From contig PWVH01000037.1 in the NCBI GenBank assembly GCA_003563465.1, positions 1-64,000 of the forward strand: a stretch of DNA of 64,000 bases, written 5' to 3'. Below the pieces are notes generated by a model. That model ran no database searches. It was not told the DNA's origin and saw nothing but the letters and a program-made list of their open reading frames with translations. The stretch is from Coriobacteriaceae bacterium (GTDB lineage: Bacteria; Actinomycetota; Coriobacteriia; Anaerosomatales; SLCP01). The translations under genes and the position numbers were made by a program. The first letter of the stretch is position 1. The number at the start of each line of letters is the position of its first letter. This document shows, piece by piece, positions 60,680-64,000 of this stretch.

Positions 60680-61955
60680 AAACGGCCGCTTGATCGACCC
60701 GGCGGTCGGCCTCGATGCCATATGCGACATGATCGTCGGCGACGGGCGTATCGTCGAGATCGGCGAGGACCTTACCATTCCCGAGGGAGAGATCATCGAG
60801 TGTGCAGAGAAGGTAGTGGTTCCAGGTCTCGTCGACCTGCACGCCCATCTGCGCGAGCCAGGTCGTGAAGACGAAGAGACCGTAGCTTCGGGTACGCGTG
60901 CCGCCGCGCACGGCGGCTTCACAGCGGTCTGTGCGATGCCGAACACCCTTCCCGTATGCGATACCGGCTCCAAGGTCCGCTTCTTGGTCGAGCGCGCTGA
61001 GGAGACCGGAGTCGTGCGCGTTCACCCGATCGGAGCAGCTACCGTAGGGCAGCGAGGTGAGACGCTCGCCGAGATAGGAGACATGGCGGCCGAGGGGGCA
61101 GTGGCGTTTTCCGACGATGGCCGTGGCATTCAGTCCGCCGGGATGATGCGTCGCGTTATGGAATACGGGATGGCCTTCGACGCTATCGTCGTCAGTCACT
61201 GCGAAGAAGAGTCCCTCGTGCGCAACGGAGTTGTCAACGAAGGGGCAGTCTCGACTCGCCTCGGTATGCCTGGATGGCCTGCGGCTGCCGAAGAAGTCAT
61301 GGTGGACCGAGACATACGTCTAGCGGAACTCACGGGCTGCCGGCTTCACTTGGCCCACCTGTCAACGGCTGGCTCTGTGGCGCTTGTGCGGGCCGCAAAG
61401 GAGCGTGGCGCTCCTGTGACCGCCGAGGTCACACCGCACCACCTCTTTCTCGACGAGGACGTTCTAGGTCCGTCTTACGACACGTATCTGAAGATGAACC
61501 CGCCGCTGCGCACCTCCTCCGACCGAGCGGCTCTCCTAGATGCTCTACTCGACGGCACTATCGACTGCGTCGCCACCGATCACGCACCCCACGCGCTGCA
61601 CGAGAAGGAGATGGAGTTCGAGCTCGCACCTTTCGGGACTACAGGTCTCGAGACGGCCCTTCCTCTGATCATCACCAATCTCATCGAGCCAGGTGTTCTC
61701 GACTGGGCAGACGTAGTGCGGTTGATGGCACACGGTCCTAGGGAGGCCTTCGGCCTGTCGCCGGTGTGCCTAGGGAGTGGCTCCGTGGCCGATGTGACCG
61801 TCATCGATCCGGAGGCGAAGGTTGAAGTCTGTAAGGAGTGGTTCGTGTCCAAGTCATCGAACTCCGCTTTCAACGGTGCGATGCTTCTTGGAAGAGCAAC
61901 CGAAGTGCTGGTGGAGGGACGCTTCGCCCTCAAGAACGGAAAGGTGGTCGACTGA
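60663..61955 (+). CDS. pyrC: Dihydroorotase
   Basis: Zinc enzyme that closes carbamoyl aspartate to dihydroorotate, 430 residues (class I type). Seen: VPGLVDLHAHLREPGREDEE with the HxH site, GGFTAVCAMPNTLPVCDT, HLAHLSTAGSVALVRAAKER in part, EVTPHHLFLDEDVL, MNPPLRTSSDR, and CVATDHAPHALHEKEMEFEL with the late Asp. ATG 60663 follows GGAGGTGA (60649-60656). Directly abuts carA. Confidence 0.97.
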   Translation: MALLLRNGRLIDPAVGLDAICDMIVGDGRIVEIGEDLTIPEGEIIECAEKVVVPGLVDLHAHLREPGREDEETVASGTRAAAHGGFTAVCAMPNTLPVCDTGSKVRFLVERAEETGVVRVHPIGAATVGQRGETLAEIGDMAAEGAVAFSDDGRGIQSAGMMRRVMEYGMAFDAIVVSHCEEESLVRNGVVNEGAVSTRLGMPGWPAAAEEVMVDRDIRLAELTGCRLHLAHLSTAGSVALVRAAKERGAPVTAEVTPHHLFLDEDVLGPSYDTYLKMNPPLRTSSDRAALLDALLDGTIDCVATDHAPHALHEKEMEFELAPFGTTGLETALPLIITNLIEPGVLDWADVVRLMAHGPREAFGLSPVCLGSGSVADVTVIDPEAKVEVCKEWFVSKSSNSAFNGAMLLGRATEVLVEGRFALKNGKVVD

Positions 61956-63230
61956 GTGACCGATCGCCCAGCCCTTCTTGCACTCGAGGATGGAACGTTC
62001 TTTACCGGACGTGCCTGCGGTGTCATGGGCGAGAGCATCGGTGAGGTGGTGTTCAACACCTCAATGACTGGCTACCAGGAGGTTCTAAGCGATCCCTCTT
62101 ATGCAGGTCAAATCGTCACCATGACCATGCCCCACATCGGCAACTACGGTGTGAACGGCGCCGACATGGAATCTCGCGGTGTGTTCGCAGCTGGTCTCGT
62201 CGTACGCGAGATGTCTGAGCTTGCATCGAACTGGCGTGCCGAGGAGACGATGGAGGCTTTCCTCGAGCGTCACAACGTGATCGCAATGGAGGGTGTGGAC
62301 ACTCGGCGGCTGACGAGGCACATTCGCGAAGCCGGGGCGATGCGTGCGGTAATATCGACCGAGGACTTGGATCCCTCCTCACTCGCTGTCAAGGCAGCGG
62401 CGAGCCCGGGACTTGTGGGACGCGATCTTGTCGCCGAGGTAGGCGTATGCGAAGCGTATCGTTGGGGGTCGGAAGACTCCGAAGGGCGCATCCCCGTGGA
62501 CACTGGTATCTTGCCGGTATCTCCTGCATATCGTGTAGTGGCTTTCGACTCGGGCATCAAGTACAACATCTGCCGCAATCTGGCCGAGGCCGGTTGCGAC
62601 GTGGTCGTGGTTCCGCCCGATACTCCTTCGGCCAAGGTGATGGAGTATGAGCCTGATGGCGTGTTTCTTGCGAACGGCCCGGGCGATCCGGCCGCCGTCG
62701 ACTATCTGTACGGGACGCTCAGGGAGCTCATAGGCAGTGTTCCCGTGTTCGGCATATGCTTGGGTCATCAGATGCTGTCGCTCGCAGTAGGCTGCGAGAC
62801 TTACAAGCTGAAGTATGGTCATCGTGGAGGCAACCAGCCGGTCAAGAACCTGCTCACGGGCAGAGTCGAGATTACTAGCCAGAACCACGGTTTCTGTGTG
62901 GACTTCGGCTCCATCGGTCCGCTGATCGAAGAAGAGAGTGGCGGACTGGACCACGATCCTGCCGATATCGGTGCATGGGCGAGCGCAGGGGTAGCGCCGG
63001 TGGTGCGGTCCGAGCGCTTCGGACGAGTGCAGCTGACACATGCGAACCTCAACGACATGACGACTGAGGGAATCCGGCTGCTTGACGCCTCGGCTTTCTC
63101 GGTCCAGTACCATCCCGAGGCGGCGCCGGGCCCGCAAGACTCCCGGTATCTGTTCGACGCGTTCACGTCGATGATGGACGGCCGCGATGACTATCTGAAG
63201 GAGTGCGGGTGTCCCGTCGTGACGACATAG
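61956..63230 (+). CDS. carA: Carbamoyl-phosphate synthase small (glutaminase) subunit
   Basis: Hydrolyses glutamine to supply ammonia for carbamoyl phosphate, 424 residues. Seen: LALEDGTFFTGRACGVMGES, EVVFNTSMTGYQEVLSDPSY, PHIGNYGVN, GVDTRRLTRHIREAGAMRAV, the nucleophile loop PVFGICLGHQMLSLAVG, SQNHGFCVD and FSVQYHPEAAPGPQDSRYLF with the catalytic His-Glu. At 424 residues it is longer than the usual 360-390. GTG starts the base after pyrC's stop. Confidence 0.96.
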   Translation: MTDRPALLALEDGTFFTGRACGVMGESIGEVVFNTSMTGYQEVLSDPSYAGQIVTMTMPHIGNYGVNGADMESRGVFAAGLVVREMSELASNWRAEETMEAFLERHNVIAMEGVDTRRLTRHIREAGAMRAVISTEDLDPSSLAVKAAASPGLVGRDLVAEVGVCEAYRWGSEDSEGRIPVDTGILPVSPAYRVVAFDSGIKYNICRNLAEAGCDVVVVPPDTPSAKVMEYEPDGVFLANGPGDPAAVDYLYGTLRELIGSVPVFGICLGHQMLSLAVGCETYKLKYGHRGGNQPVKNLLTGRVEITSQNHGFCVDFGSIGPLIEEESGGLDHDPADIGAWASAGVAPVVRSERFGRVQLTHANLNDMTTEGIRLLDASAFSVQYHPEAAPGPQDSRYLFDAFTSMMDGRDDYLKECGCPVVTT

Positions 63231-64000
63231 CGAAGATACTAGTTATCGGGTCGGGTCCGATAATCATCGGACAGGCGTGTGAATTCGACTACTCGGGCGC
63301 CCAAGCATGCAAGGTACTGCGCGAGGACGGATACGAAGTCGTGCTGGTCAACAGCAATCCGGCGACGATCATGACCGACCCCGAACTCGCTCACCGCACC
63401 TACGTGGAGCCTGTGACGCCGGAGTTCGTGACCAAAGTTATAGAGCGGGAGCGGCCGCAAGCGCTGCTGCCCACTCTTGGAGGTCAGACCGGCCTGAACT
63501 GTGCGGTGGCGCTAGCGGAGTGCGGCGTGCTCGATGAGCACCGAGTGGAGCTCATCGGTGCCAAGCTCGACGTCATCAAGAAGGGCGAGGACCGAAAGCT
63601 GTTCGCTGAGGCGATGGGGCGCATCGGCTTGGACGTGCCGAGGAGCGGCTACGCATACACGCTGCGCGAGGCCGAGGATCTCGCGAGAGACCTCGGCTTC
63701 CCGGCAGTCGTGCGTCCTTCTTTCACGCTCGGAGGGGCCGGTGGCGGCATCGCATACAACATCGAAGAACTGCGCGATATCGTGACCGGCGGGTTGGCCT
63801 TGTCTCCGATCGGCGAGGTCCTGATAGAGGAGAGTGTGATTGGCTGGAAAGAGTTCGAGATGGAGGTCATGCGCGATCGCAAGGACAACTCGGTCATCGT
63901 CTGCTCGATCGAGAACTTCGATGCGATGGGCGTGCACACCGGTGACTCGATCACGGTAGCTCCTGCTCAGACGCTTACCGATCGCGAATACCAAGCCATG
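63209..64000 (+). CDS. carB: Carbamoyl-phosphate synthase large subunit (3' end missing)
   Basis: N-terminal 264 codons of the large subunit; the frame is open to the window end. Seen: ILVIGSGPIIIGQACEFDYS, VLVNSNPATIMTDPELAHRT, ALLPTLGGQTGLNCAVALAE, ATP-grasp region FPAVVRPSFTLGGAGGGIAY, EESVIGWKEFEMEVMRD, and CSIENFDAMGVHTGDSITVA with APAQTLTD. GTG 63209 after AAGGAG (63198-63203), inside the end of carA by 22 bases. Completes carbamoyl-phosphate supply to pyrB. Confidence 0.95.
   Translation, partial: MSRRDDIAKILVIGSGPIIIGQACEFDYSGAQACKVLREDGYEVVLVNSNPATIMTDPELAHRTYVEPVTPEFVTKVIERERPQALLPTLGGQTGLNCAVALAECGVLDEHRVELIGAKLDVIKKGEDRKLFAEAMGRIGLDVPRSGYAYTLREAEDLARDLGFPAVVRPSFTLGGAGGGIAYNIEELRDIVTGGLALSPIGEVLIEESVIGWKEFEMEVMRDRKDNSVIVCSIENFDAMGVHTGDSITVAPAQTLTDREYQAM

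Noticed and set aside
1..64000. CRISPR arrays, tRNA or rRNA genes, insertion sequences, prophage
   Set aside because: Looked for repeats, cloverleaf-like segments and transposase or phage proteins; none seen.

Overview
This is one continuous stretch of chromosomal core genome with no mobile elements. It most likely comes from an actinomycete-phylum bacterium (Actinomycetota) outside the classic high-GC mycelial groups, probably Coriobacteriia or a related deep branch. The evidence is the SteA/SteB pair, a DUF3866 protein, SepF plus DivIVA without MinCDE, an FtsZ with the GGGTGTGGAP loop, a PyrR attenuator, a T-box in front of ileS, and many GTG/TTG starts. MurE carries the DNPR motif of meso-diaminopimelate-adding enzymes, so the peptidoglycan is expected to contain meso-DAP. 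The class assignment is inference; no rRNA lies in the window.

Layout. 1-10111 (+): accB (cut by the window edge), accC, an Asp23-like gene, nusB, xseB, dxs, tlyA, nadK, recN, steA, steB; mostly overlapping or a few bases apart, so probably one long transcript. 10127-16000: an envelope-polymer block, with a GT2 glycosyltransferase and the flippase murJ on the minus strand and, divergently, a large alkaline-phosphatase-like membrane protein coupled to a divergent MraY/WecA-type (PNPT) protein. 16082-20901: pyrG, an M20 peptidase, DUF3866, xerD. 21034-25823: a BMP-family lipoprotein and a nucleoside-type ABC importer. 25827-27494: small membrane proteins and a DUF4349 lipoprotein, including a 44-residue gene at 27360-27494 that is easily missed. 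27708-43865: the complete division and cell wall (dcw) cluster mraZ-rsmH-ftsL-ftsI-murE-murF-mraY-murD-ftsW-murG-murC-murB-ftsQ-ftsZ, headed by two triplets of 10-bp-spaced TGGGA-type repeats that look like the MraZ operator. 44020-44958 (-): a DUF4013 membrane protein. 45033-50081: pgeF, pstSCAB, phoU. 50085-53601: yggS, sepF, proC, yggT, divIVA, DUF167. 53636-56816: T-box leader and ileS. 56950-58855: a TraR/DksA-like gene, lspA, an RluD-type pseudouridine synthase. 58972-64000: the pyr operon pyrR-pyrB-pyrC-carA-carB with a PyrR attenuation leader; carB runs off the end.

How it fits together. Most of the window serves growth of the envelope and division: isoprenoid precursor (dxs), lipid II synthesis and flipping (mur genes, mraY, murG, murJ), septation (ftsZ, sepF, divIVA, ftsL, ftsQ, ftsW, ftsI, steAB) and lipoprotein maturation (lspA). 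Nucleotide supply (pyr operon, pyrG, nucleoside importer) and phosphate uptake (pst/phoU) complete it. Regulation can be read directly at several points: MraZ boxes over a sigma70-like promoter, a T-box for isoleucyl-tRNA, a PyrR hairpin with mutually exclusive antiterminator and terminator, a PHO-box-like repeat before phoU, and a terminator separating the abundant binding lipoprotein from its transporter. The parts most worth following up are the PNPT-like/phosphatase-like pair next to murJ, the 44-residue membrane peptide, and the convergent overlapping small membrane genes near 26 kb.
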